A stretch of 32,108 nucleotides of DNA. Origin: an uncultured Slackia sp. (GTDB lineage Bacteria; Actinomycetota; Coriobacteriia; Coriobacteriales; Eggerthellaceae). The notes beneath the pieces were generated by a model. It worked only from the letters and a program-made list of their open reading frames with translations, had not been told where the DNA came from and searched no databases. Every line of letters begins with the position of its first letter. Position 1 is the first letter of the stretch. Shown here one piece after another: positions 15,781 to 23,652 of the stretch. A program made the position numbers and the translations under genes. The DNA is taken from the NCBI GenBank assembly GCA_900555495.1, contig USLD01000003.1, forward strand, positions 1 to 32,108. Reading direction: 5' to 3'.

Positions 15781-16734
15781 CTACCTCCTTCCGCCGAACA
15801 GGCCGTTTTTACGAGCATGGCGCCCCTCCGGCACCTTGCCGAAACTGCCGCCCGCCATGCCGGCGCCTGCATCGTCTTTGAACGTGTACAGATACAGATC
15901 CTCCAACGTCGGCTCGACAGAAACCGCGCCCACTACGGGAGCTTCGTCGGCCGCCACGCGCACCACCGCTCCGCCGTCGGACGCGTAATGCACGTTGCAC
16001 ACGCACGCAGAAGCCGAAAGCTCATCGGCCTGGCGCGCTGAAACGCGGCATTCCCACACCTTGCCCGCCACGGACGAAACCACGACGTCGGGACGGCCGC
16101 GCAGCACGAAACGGCCGCCCTTCATCACCAGGATGTCGTCGGCGATGTATTCGACATCGGACACGATGTGCGTGGAAAGCAGCACGATCTTGTCTTGCGA
16201 GAACCCGGAAATCAGGTTCCTGAAGCGCACGCGCTCTTTCGGGTCGAGGCCGGCCGTCGGCTCGTCGAGCACCAAAACCGTCGGATCGTTGATCACGGCC
16301 TGCGCGATGCCCAGCCGCTGCTTCATGCCGCCCGAAAACGTGCGCACTTTGGCTTTCGCATGGGCGGCAAGGCCCACTTCCTCCAGCAGCTCGGAGCAAC
16401 GCCGTTTGGCCTCATGGCGGCCGAGGCCCTTCAGCGCAGCCATATACAGCATGAAATCCATCGCCGTGAAATCGGGGTAATACCCGAAATCCTGCGGAAG
16501 GTATCCCAGCATGGCACGATATTCGTCGCCCATGCGGGCGATATCCGCGCCGTCGAAGGCGATGCGGCCCGCGCTGGGCTTGAGCACATCGCACACCATG
16601 CGCATGAGCGTGGTCTTGCCGGCGCCGTTGGCTCCAAGCAAGCCGTACACGCCGGAATGCAGCGTCGCCGACACGTCGTCGACAGCAGACTTTTCTGCAA
16701 ATCGCCTGGTCAGATTTTCAAGGGAAAGCTCCAC
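15781..16734 (-). CDS. ABC transporter ATP-binding protein
   Basis: 317 aa. Walker A GANGAGKTT (34-42), Q-loop in LPQDFGYYP (79-87), signature FSGGMKQR (133-140), Walker B VLVLDEP (153-159), D-loop AGLD (161-164), and switch histidine H189 in STHIVSD. The pattern (LGYLPQDFGYYPDFTAMDFMLYMA) is typical of drug/bacteriocin-type ABC-2 exporters. Residues about 205-317 form a C-terminal extension ending in a basic tail (RHARKNGLFGGRR). It pairs with the permease directly downstream (two-base gap); nine bases separate it from the six-TM gene upstream. Confidence 0.95.
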   Translation of the reverse strand: MELSLENLTRRFAEKSAVDDVSATLHSGVYGLLGANGAGKTTLMRMVCDVLKPSAGRIAFDGADIARMGDEYRAMLGYLPQDFGYYPDFTAMDFMLYMAALKGLGRHEAKRRCSELLEEVGLAAHAKAKVRTFSGGMKQRLGIAQAVINDPTVLVLDEPTAGLDPKERVRFRNLISGFSQDKIVLLSTHIVSDVEYIADDILVMKGGRFVLRGRPDVVVSSVAGKVWECRVSARQADELSASACVCNVHYASDGGAVVRVAADEAPVVGAVSVEPTLEDLYLYTFKDDAGAGMAGGSFGKVPEGRHARKNGLFGGRR

Positions 16735-16743
16735 GGTTTCCTC

Positions 16744-17613
16744 CTATCGATTGATGGACGACGAATCGAACGAAAGCAGGCGCGGCGAAGCCGCCACGTC
16801 GGCCAACCATGCCCTGGCCTCGCACGCCGCCCATACCGCCGAAGCGGCGGCGGCCAGCGCCCATATCCACACGGAAGCCTGCTCGTATGCGACGGGCGCT
16901 TTCATCGCGAGAAAATAAGCCGCCGTCATGACCGCCGCGCCCCAGGCGGCAGCGGCCGCAAGCGCACCCGAACCTTCGATGCGGCGCGCGGCCGCAAGAC
17001 AGCCGGCAACCGTGACGCAGTACGGAGCAAAAGCGCACAGCAGCGCGACGGGCGCTCCCGCCTGCGGGTCGGCGAACGCGAGAAAGCCCGCCATAGCCGC
17101 AAGGCCGATCGCATTCGAGCACGCCAAAACGACCATGCGAGCGGCCGCGACCGAACGGGCATCATGCTTGCACGAACGCTCCAGTTCGATGATTCCGCAC
17201 GCACGCGATGCCGCCATATCGGGCAAGCCGCATACGGCGACGGCCGCGCCCGCCAGGCAGGCATACAGCCCCGATGCCGCATTTCCTCCGCCGGCGAACC
17301 ACAAAACCATGACCGCGATCACCAGGCACGCCTGAAGAGCCCATGCGCGGACCCCCATGAAGCGCGCCTGCATCGCCACGAACGAGGCCGCTTCCGACGC
17401 GCCGCGCACGAACGCCGAAAGCGACGGACACGCGGCGCGGGCGGGCGCCGCATCGACACGCGCACGTCGAGCCTCAGCGACGGCAGCCGCCGCAACGGCG
17501 CGCCTAACCTCGTCGTCAGCCGCAGGACGCTGCTCGCGATAGTAGGCGCGCAGAGCGCCTTCGATATCGTCTGCATACGTCGCATCGCGATTCTCTTTGT
17601 TGAAAGACCTCAT
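16744..17613 (-). CDS. Six-TM membrane protein, candidate anti-sigma partner of the ECF factor
   Basis: 289 aa. ATG 17611-17613 overlaps the sigma factor TGA by four bases (ATGA), implying translational coupling. Residues 1-85 are soluble, charged and helical (ADDIEGALRAYYREQRPAAD, then Ala/Arg-rich), followed by six hydrophobic segments between about 88 and 275. No zinc anti-sigma (HxxxCxxC) motif is present. Its place between an ECF sigma and an ABC exporter is that of the membrane-bound regulator in SigY-like operons, so an anti-sigma or sensor role is inferred from position, not from sequence similarity. It could instead be an extra permease-like subunit. The last residues FDSSSINR end nine bases before the ATPase start. 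Confidence 0.72.
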   Translation of the reverse strand: MRSFNKENRDATYADDIEGALRAYYREQRPAADDEVRRAVAAAAVAEARRARVDAAPARAACPSLSAFVRGASEAASFVAMQARFMGVRAWALQACLVIAVMVLWFAGGGNAASGLYACLAGAAVAVCGLPDMAASRACGIIELERSCKHDARSVAAARMVVLACSNAIGLAAMAGFLAFADPQAGAPVALLCAFAPYCVTVAGCLAAARRIEGSGALAAAAAWGAAVMTAAYFLAMKAPVAYEQASVWIWALAAAASAVWAACEARAWLADVAASPRLLSFDSSSINR

Positions 17614-18119
17614 ATGAGCCCTCCGTCCGATTCGAAGGAGTAGGCGTCGCGCACCTGCGCGAGCGCACGCTTGAGCAACCTGTTCATCGCAAACCGCGAC
17701 ACCCCCATGACCTGAGCGGCTTCCGCCACGCCGAGCCCCTGGTCGAAGCGCAGCTCGATCGCCTCGCGCTCGTCGGGGGCGAGCGATGCCAGCACCGAAT
17801 CCATCTCGACGGGATAGGCGTCGCAAGATCGCGGCGCCGAAGCTTCGTCCAATTCGACAAACTGCGGCCTGCGCGCGCACGACCGTGCCGCATCGGCGCA
17901 CAGGTTGCGCGCGATGGTCAGCAGCAATGCAAGCGGCTTTCCGCGTTCGTCGTAGGCGCTGGCGCTGCGCACGAACCGCAGGAATGTTTCCTGCGCGATG
18001 TCGTCGGCGGCATCGCGAGCGGGCGCGTGACGCCTGCAGTACGCCAGCACGTCTTCGTAATGCCTCTCGACGATGCGTTGAACCGCAGCCTCGTCGAGCG
18101 TCGCCTCGTGTTTTCTCAA
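17610..18119 (-). CDS. ECF-family RNA polymerase sigma factor
   Basis: 169 aa from a TTG start at 18117-18119, chosen because AGGAGG lies ten bases upstream; a longer ATG start at 18218 would place that ribosome site inside the coding region and its first residues fall in a terminator hairpin. Region 2 (about 14-79) has RHYEDVLAYCRRHAPARDAADDIAQETFLRFV and LLLTIARNLCADAAR, the core-binding and -10-recognising helices. Region 4 (about 109-160) has LAPDEREAIELRFDQGLGVAEAAQVMGVSR..., a helix-turn-helix for the -35. No extra C-terminal domain. First gene of a four-gene leftward operon (sigma, 6-TM, ATPase, permease), so it probably activates its own exporter. Confidence 0.92.
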   Translation of the reverse strand: MRKHEATLDEAAVQRIVERHYEDVLAYCRRHAPARDAADDIAQETFLRFVRSASAYDERGKPLALLLTIARNLCADAARSCARRPQFVELDEASAPRSCDAYPVEMDSVLASLAPDEREAIELRFDQGLGVAEAAQVMGVSRFAMNRLLKRALAQVRDAYSFESDGGLI

Positions 18120-18180
18120 GCGTTTCTCACCTCCTACCCTCTTTAACGCCGACCGAGCGCGAAATGTGCGCACGGATTCG

Positions 18181-18213
18181 AAAAAAAAAGTTCGCTCGTT
18201 TCCGGCGAACTTT
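18181..18213 (-). terminator. Terminator-like hairpin in front of the sigma operon
   Basis: On the minus strand AAAGTTCGC (18213-18205) and GCGAACTTT (18195-18187) form a perfect 9-bp stem with a 9-nt loop, running into nine T. It lies 62 bases upstream of the sigma start codon and downstream of the cyclase gene. It may be a second terminator for the cyclase transcript or a leader attenuator of the sigma operon. Confidence 0.8.
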
Positions 18214-18297
18214 GACACCGTAAACGTCGAAAATCAATGCGAGGACGGATCCGATTCCGCTTTATGTTGCAAAATACCTGATCAGATATACGAAATG

Positions 18298-18327
18298 AAT
18301 CAAGGCGCCCCGAAGGACGCCTTGATT
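18298..18327 (-). terminator. Hairpin 3' of the cyclase gene
   Basis: AATCAAGGCG and CGCCTTGATT pair perfectly (10 bp) around a 10-nt loop, 33 bases after the cyclase stop. Only a weak T-rich tail follows on the minus strand (CATTTCGTATAT), so the better T tract of the hairpin at 18181-18213 may complete termination. Confidence 0.65.
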
Positions 18328-18360
18328 GCATGTCGCATTTCGATTGCTTGCTCGGTGCCG

Positions 18361-19113
18361 CTATTCTTCGCACACGGCCCACACGCGAGCGGGAAGGCCC
18401 GATGCGCCTTCGATGCGCGGCCACGCCACGAACACGATGGCGCCCGCAGGCGGCACCTTGTCCAGGTTGGCCATGACCTCAACCTGCAGATGGCACGTGT
18501 CGAGCACGTAGCGCTCCACCGCCAGGTCGTCGGCTTCCACGGCCAAATACGATGCGTCGGTATCGAAGGTCTCATGGCCGTTCATTGCCACGCCGCGCTC
18601 TTCGAACAAGAACTTCAGCGTTTCGATCGACCAGCCGGGACAATGCTCGCCGCCTTCTTCGTCAAGATTGCACAGAGCGTCGTAATTCGGCCAACGCTTG
18701 TACCAGTCGGTGCGCAGCGCGACGAACGCGCCTTCGGGAATGCGGCCGTATTCCGCCTCGTAGGCAAGAACGTCGTCGATGGTCACGGCGTAATCGGGGT
18801 TTTCGGCGGCCTTCGCAGAAATGTCGATCACGCACAGCGGATAGGCGCTCTGCTCCACGCCGAACTCCTCGGCGGCAGGACGGCCCGGAACGAAGTGCAT
18901 GGGAAAGTCGACGTGCGTGCCGAACTGGCCGGGGAATTTATAAGTATGGATGCGGCACGAAAGCATTTCCTCGTCGTAATCGAACACGGTCTTGCACAGC
19001 TCGACCGAACCGTCGGGGATGCCGCCCCAATACGGGCTTTCATTCGTCAGCGGATGGGTCAGATCGACCCATCGACAACGCTTCAACTTCTCAAGATCGC
19101 CCCACAAGCTCAT
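18361..19113 (-). CDS. Cyclase/kynurenine-formamidase-family metal hydrolase
   Basis: 250 aa of the PF04199 type. Metal-binding signature HxGTHxDxPxH appears as FPGQFGTHVDFPMHF (60-74), except that the first His position is occupied by Gln (QFGTH). WVDLTHPLTNESPYWGG (15-31) is the usual family N-terminus, and DTDASYL plus a GHETFDTD stretch gives further ligands. AAGGAGG before the ATG confirms the start. Family members hydrolyse N-formylkynurenine or cyclic amides/lactones in the cytoplasm. No tryptophan-pathway genes are next to it, so the substrate is unknown. Monocistronic. Confidence 0.88.
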   Translation of the reverse strand: MSLWGDLEKLKRCRWVDLTHPLTNESPYWGGIPDGSVELCKTVFDYDEEMLSCRIHTYKFPGQFGTHVDFPMHFVPGRPAAEEFGVEQSAYPLCVIDISAKAAENPDYAVTIDDVLAYEAEYGRIPEGAFVALRTDWYKRWPNYDALCNLDEEGGEHCPGWSIETLKFLFEERGVAMNGHETFDTDASYLAVEADDLAVERYVLDTCHLQVEVMANLDKVPPAGAIVFVAWPRIEGASGLPARVWAVCEE

Positions 19114-19185
19114 GATGCCTCCTTACGCACCCGATCGACGCGACGGCCGGGAATTCGCATGGCGAAACGGACCGGACGAGCGACG

Positions 19186-19216
19186 AAAAAAGCGCGACGT
19201 CCTTTACGACGCGCTT
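19186..19216 (-). terminator. Terminator-like hairpin upstream of the cyclase gene
   Basis: On the minus strand AAGCGCG-T-CG and CG-T-CGCGCTT form a stem with one mismatch and a 7-nt loop, ending in TTTTTT. No leftward gene is seen upstream of it, so it may be a leader attenuator of the cyclase gene (73 bases before the start codon) or guard against antisense transcription from the adhesin side. The rest of 19114-19424 holds no supported gene. Confidence 0.65.
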
Positions 19217-19424
19217 GAACTATCGCCCACTATTGTGCCGTATCGAAAGACAAGATGCACGAGAAACAAAAACCGAATCGGACACGTAATCATGAGAGTC
19301 GAAATGCGGTCGCAGCGAACGCCTTGCTCCCCGCAGCGAAAGCGCGTAGCGACAAGAAAACACCGCGTTCGATCCAGCAAGGCCGACGTTTCTGGACATC
19401 TGGTCAACATCAAGGTGATCAACG

Positions 19425-19453
19425 TTCACTTATTCCCCACCCTGGCCTACAAT
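19425..19453 (+). promoter_or_regulatory. Promoter of the large adhesin-like gene
   Basis: TTCACT (19425-19430) and TACAAT (19448-19453) with a 17-bp spacer. Predicted start near 19460 gives a leader of roughly 37 nt before ATG 19497. Confidence 0.65.
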
Positions 19454-19496
19454 TGCTCCACGCATTGTGAAAAACGAATATTTAAGGAGGTTTCCT

Positions 19497-22400
19497 ATGA
19501 AGGGCAGGCTGAAGGCCCTGACTTTGTGCGTCGTCATGGCCCTCGCGTCATTCCTTCTGCCCGCGTACGCATTCGCAACGCAACAGGAAGGAACGGTTTA
19601 CTCGGTCGGCGACTCTGCGGCGTTCACGCAAGCCGTCGACGCGATCAGCAAGAGCAACGAAGAAAATTCCGTCATCGAGCTGACGGGCAATGTCGACCTT
19701 GCCGACGCCTTCACAGGCGTCAAGGACAAGCACGTCGTCGTGCGCAGCAACGGCGACGGCAACACCCCCCCATTTTCTGAAACTGAATTCTGATATCGTC
19801 GAACTGACGGGCGATGTCACGTTCGAAAACGTGCACATCTCTTCCAAAACGCTGTACGCAAACGGCCATCATCTCACGCTGGGCGAAGGCTTCGGCGGCG
19901 GCGAAGACGGCCAGAAGCGCATGATCGTCTACGGCGGCAGCAATGGCGACCTTACCGCCGACACGCACATCACCGTTCTTGACGGCGTGTACAAGCTCAT
20001 TGCCGGCGGCAACTCCGCAGGCACCCTCACGGGCAACACCAACGTAGAATTCGGCGGAAACGCGCGCTTCCCTAATGCGTCTGAAGGCAAGCAGGACGGC
20101 GACTACGTTGGCACACAAGACGTAAATTACAACCTATACCTTGCCGCCAAAGGCGAAGGCAAATGGAACGGCTCGGCTTTTGCCGGAACGGACTACGAAT
20201 ACGGCATCCTCCCCTACGGCATCTACGGCGGCGGCACCTGCGGTAACACCGAGGGAAGCACTCGTGTCGAGATGACAGGAGGCACAGTCCATCAAATCTT
20301 CGGCGGCGGTGCGGCAAGGCGCAATCCCACTCATGCTGGACACCTGGGCGAACTTGACGACCTAGGCCGCGTTTCAGGCAATACCTCCGTCAGCGTGACG
20401 GGCGGCGAAGTCAAAAGCGTCTACGGCGGCGGCTATAACGACATCTTCGTATTCGGAAGCTATGAATACAAGAACAGCGGCGTTCCCGCAGAAGCCCGCG
20501 GCCAACGAGCCGTTGTCGCAGGCGATACCTACGTTGAAATCAGCGGCGATGCCCACGTGGCCACGGCCGAGCAAAGCGAAGATACCTCTACTGCCGGCGC
20601 TGACTACCCTGCGGTCTACGGCGGATCCTTCCACTCCACCGTCAACAATACGCAGGTCGTCATCGGAGGAAACGCCCTGGTCGAATCCGGCGAACGCAGC
20701 ATGTACGGATACGGCGCTGTTTACGGCGGTGGCTGTAACGACATCATTCGCGGAACATCGTCCGCCCTGCTCAAGGATAAGGCCTGCATCGGCAACGAGC
20801 AGAACAAGCCTGGCGCTTCCGTGGCTTCGCAGGGGCAAGTCGGCGTCATCACGCCCATGAGCCGCGCCGCGAAGAGCGGATGCTATCTCGGTGGCGCCCA
20901 ATACCAGGACCTCCCCGTCATCAAGAATGAGGGCAAGAGCGACTACGCAGCACAGGCAGAGGTCGCCGGTGGCACCGTCGACGTTCTCATGGCAAGCGTG
21001 AAGTCCCGCATGGCAAGCGAGCAGCCCACCAAGACCTGCCAGGGAAACGTGAGGCTCACTCAATCTGGCGGCGCGGTCCACGCGATAGAAGGCGGCTCCG
21101 TTTACTCCAAGAACCTCATCGTCGACGGAAACGTCGACATTCTCATCACGGGCGGAACCACCGAGGAATACATCCTTGGCAGGTACGACACGAGCAACCT
21201 CGGTCATAGCGAAATCAAAGGCAATTGCACCCTCACGTTCTCTGGATGCGGCAGCGCTGACGCTTTCAGGATGAGTCCCCTCATCTGGGCGATGGACTCT
21301 GTGCACGTGACTGACAACGCCCACGTGGCGGTTTTTGGCGACCACACGTTCTTCGATTCCAATAAAAAGCCCTTCACCGTTCCGCTCTATCGAGTCAAAG
21401 ATCTGACCATTGACAAGGGCTCAACGCTCGCCTTTAAGCAGAACGCGAACATCGAAGGCAATCTAGTCGTCAACGGAGCCCTCAATATGGCTCGCGTTAA
21501 GCCCGTCTTTAGCCTCCGCGACCCCAAGGCAGTAACCCTGACCGCTGCTGGCACGGCAAAAGGCGCTGGCAATCTCCTGCCCATCGCCGATCCGAAAAAC
21601 GCCAAAGACGGATCGAGCTACAGCTCTTATAGCGAGCCGGTCGTTAACGAAGAGTACGTATATGCCAAGACTGCCGACTCCAACATGGAGCTTGATCTTA
21701 TCAAGGGCGCAGATAAGTTCGTCGTCGACCGCAAGGGCAAAAGCGACGTACAGGACGTTTGGTTCATCAACAAACAGGTCGCCAATGACGTCATCGTCAC
21801 GTTCGACAAAAACGGCGGCGACACCGAAGCCGACCCAAACAGCGTAACGGTAAAGAGCGGATCCGCCGTGGGCACCCTGCCCTCGGCGCCCACACGAGCT
21901 GACCACACGTTCCTCGGCTGGAATACGAAGCCCGACGGCAGCGGCGAGGCGTTCGACGAGAACACGCCCGTGACCGGCGATATCACCGTTTACGCTCAAT
22001 GGGAAGCAATCCCAGAGCAACCTTGGTACCGCGAGTTCTACTACCAGGTCTATGACACCGAAGGCGACCAGCTGGACGAAAATGGCGCTAAATACAGCTG
22101 GCAGCGAGAAGGCTACGGAGAGGGCGGCTGGAGCCTTCCCGGTGCTCCCGTGGCCATCGATCGCAATACGTTCGACGGTCACAAGTTTAAATGGGACGCC
22201 ATCGACGGATCGGGCAAGGAGACCCTCGGTGTGCACTACGTGTTCGACGAGAACTACGGCCCCCATCGCCTGAGCGCAACCTGCGCCGAGGCCACCAAGG
22301 ACAACCCGCTCAAGATCTACTACCGTGCAACGCCCCATACCCTGACATACGAATACGAAGGCACGATCCCCGATGGAGCACCGCAGCTTCCCGCCCAGGT

Positions 22401-23481
22401 GAACTCCGCGTACAGCGCGCCCGTCAAAATCACCGCCGCCCCTTCCATGGAAGGCTGGGAGTTCGACGGCTGGAAGGTCAAAAGCCCTGAAGGCGTCACA
22501 ATCGCCGATGACGGCACGCTGACCATGCCCAACGCCGACGTCGTGCTCGTGGGCTCGTGGACCAAGACGGCCACGCCGATCGAGCCCACGACTGCCGCTT
22601 ATGCGGTCGAGCATTACAAGCAGCAGCTCGATGGCACCTACAAGCTTGAAGAGACGGACTTCCCGCTGTACGGCAAAATCGGAGAGGAGGTAACCGTCAC
22701 GCCTAAGGGCTACGACGGCTATCGCCTCAATGAGGGCCTGTCCAAGCTCACCGGCACGGTCTTTATGCCGCACGAGCAAGACGGCAAACCGGTCTATCTT
22801 GTGCTGAAGGTATATTACGACCTCGACCAAGTCACGCTGCATTACGACCTGAACGGCGGCACGGGCGCCGAAGGCGTCGACTACGACGACAAGACGCTGC
22901 CCATAGGCACCGAAGTGACCGCGGCCGACGCCCCGACGCTTGAAGGCCACGACTTCCTCGGATGGAAGAAGGAGGTCGCAGGACAGTCCGCGAAGGAGGC
23001 CGACCTGGTCAAGCCTGGAGACACGTTTAAGCTGACGGCCGACACCACCCTGACGGCCCAGTGGGAGAAGAAGGCTCCCGTCGTTCCGCCGGTCAACCCC
23101 GACCCGAAACCGGATCCAAACCCCGATCCGAAGCCCGAGCCGAACCCTGATCCTGAACCCGACCCGCAGCCCGAACCCGAGCCTGACCCGAAGCCGGAAC
23201 CCGAGCCGAGTCCTGAACCTGGACCCGAGCCCGCTCCGCAGCCCGAACCCGAGCCAGAACCCGCTCCCGAAGGCGGCTCTGGCAATGGCCAACCGACCGC
23301 ACCCGGCCAGCCTGAAAACCCTGGAACGAACTCCAACACAAACGGCCAGCCGCAGACAAACGCCGCTATTCCTGCGATGAACGACTTCTCGACCATCGTT
23401 GCCGCAGCGGCGATCGGCACGGCGGCGCTCGCCGCCCTGGCATGCATCGCGGCATACCGCAAGGTTCGCAAGAGCCGATAA
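19497..23481 (+). CDS. Giant secreted surface protein, frame broken at a seven-C tract (phase-variable candidate)
   Basis: ATG 19497 has AAGGAGG six bases upstream. Residues 1-26 are a signal peptide (ending PAYAFA-TQQ). As read, frame 1 stops at 19793 after 98 residues; the rest (to 23481) is open one frame over. Removing one C from C7 at 19765-19771 joins NGDGNTP to [14 protein letters not shown], giving about 1327 aa. Restored layout: beta-helix/adhesin repeats with recurring VYGGG and TGG (about 100-640); two LGW-type InlB/Flg_new repeats (about 762-835, [10 protein letters not shown]; and 1111-1191, [11 protein letters not shown]); SHIRT-like [17 protein letters not shown] (about 941-1020); MucBP-like [19 protein letters not shown] (from about 1034); Pro-Asp/Glu wall spacer (1198-1258); C-terminal TM with RKVRKSR but no LPxTG. 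Likely an adhesin. Confidence 0.85.
19765..19771 (+). repeat. Homopolymer C7, possible slippage switch
   Basis: Seven consecutive C inside the adhesin gene, early after the signal peptide. C7 puts the gene out of frame; C6 (or C9) would restore it. Classic position and size of an ON/OFF contingency tract, but also a common site of sequencing or assembly error. Confidence 0.75.
23095..23275 (+). repeat. Degenerate 6-bp tandem repeat encoding a Pro-Asp/Glu/Lys spacer
   Basis: Units of the type GAxCCx encode alternating Pro with Asp, Glu, Lys, Asn or Gln ([20 protein letters not shown] and onward). Such rods span the cell wall in Gram-positive surface proteins and tend to vary in length by recombination. 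Confidence 0.8.
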
Positions 23482-23524
23482 AACAATGGCCAGGCGCCCA
23501 TGCCGCGGCATCCGGCCGAAATCC

Positions 23525-23556
23525 AAGAAGGGCCCGCTTTGAAGCGGGCCCTTCTT
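23525..23556. terminator. Strong terminator after the adhesin gene
   Basis: AAGAAGGGCCCGCTT and AAGCGGGCCCTTCTT form a 15-bp perfect palindrome (23525-23539 and 23542-23556), with TTAATT following on the plus strand. Confidence 0.88.
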
Positions 23557-23600
23557 AATTCGCGGCACATTCGCTCGAAAAGCACGACATCGAGCAGCAA

Positions 23601-23627
23601 ATAGGCCCCTGCAATGCAGGGGCCTAT
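23601..23627 (-). terminator. Terminator of the SLH protein gene
   Basis: ATAGGCCCCTGCA and TGCAGGGGCCTAT pair over 13 bp around a single A, 26 bases after the stop of the leftward gene; read leftward it continues TTTGC. It and the hairpin at 23525-23556 separate the two converging surface protein genes. Confidence 0.78.
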
Positions 23628-23652
23628 CCTCATCAGAAGCTCTTAAAAGACG

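Noticed and set aside
18120..18218. ATG 18218 as start of the ECF sigma factor
   Set aside because: Would translate through a terminator hairpin and the AGGAGG that serves the TTG at 18119.
23095..23275. CRISPR-like array in the repeat region of the adhesin
   Set aside because: Units are 6-bp in-frame codon repeats encoding Pro-Asp/Glu, with no spacers.
21463..23568. 701-residue open frame antisense to the adhesin
   Set aside because: Mirror of the Pro-repeat and domain codons (the Pro rod reads as Gly/Ser/Arg repeats); no independent evidence.
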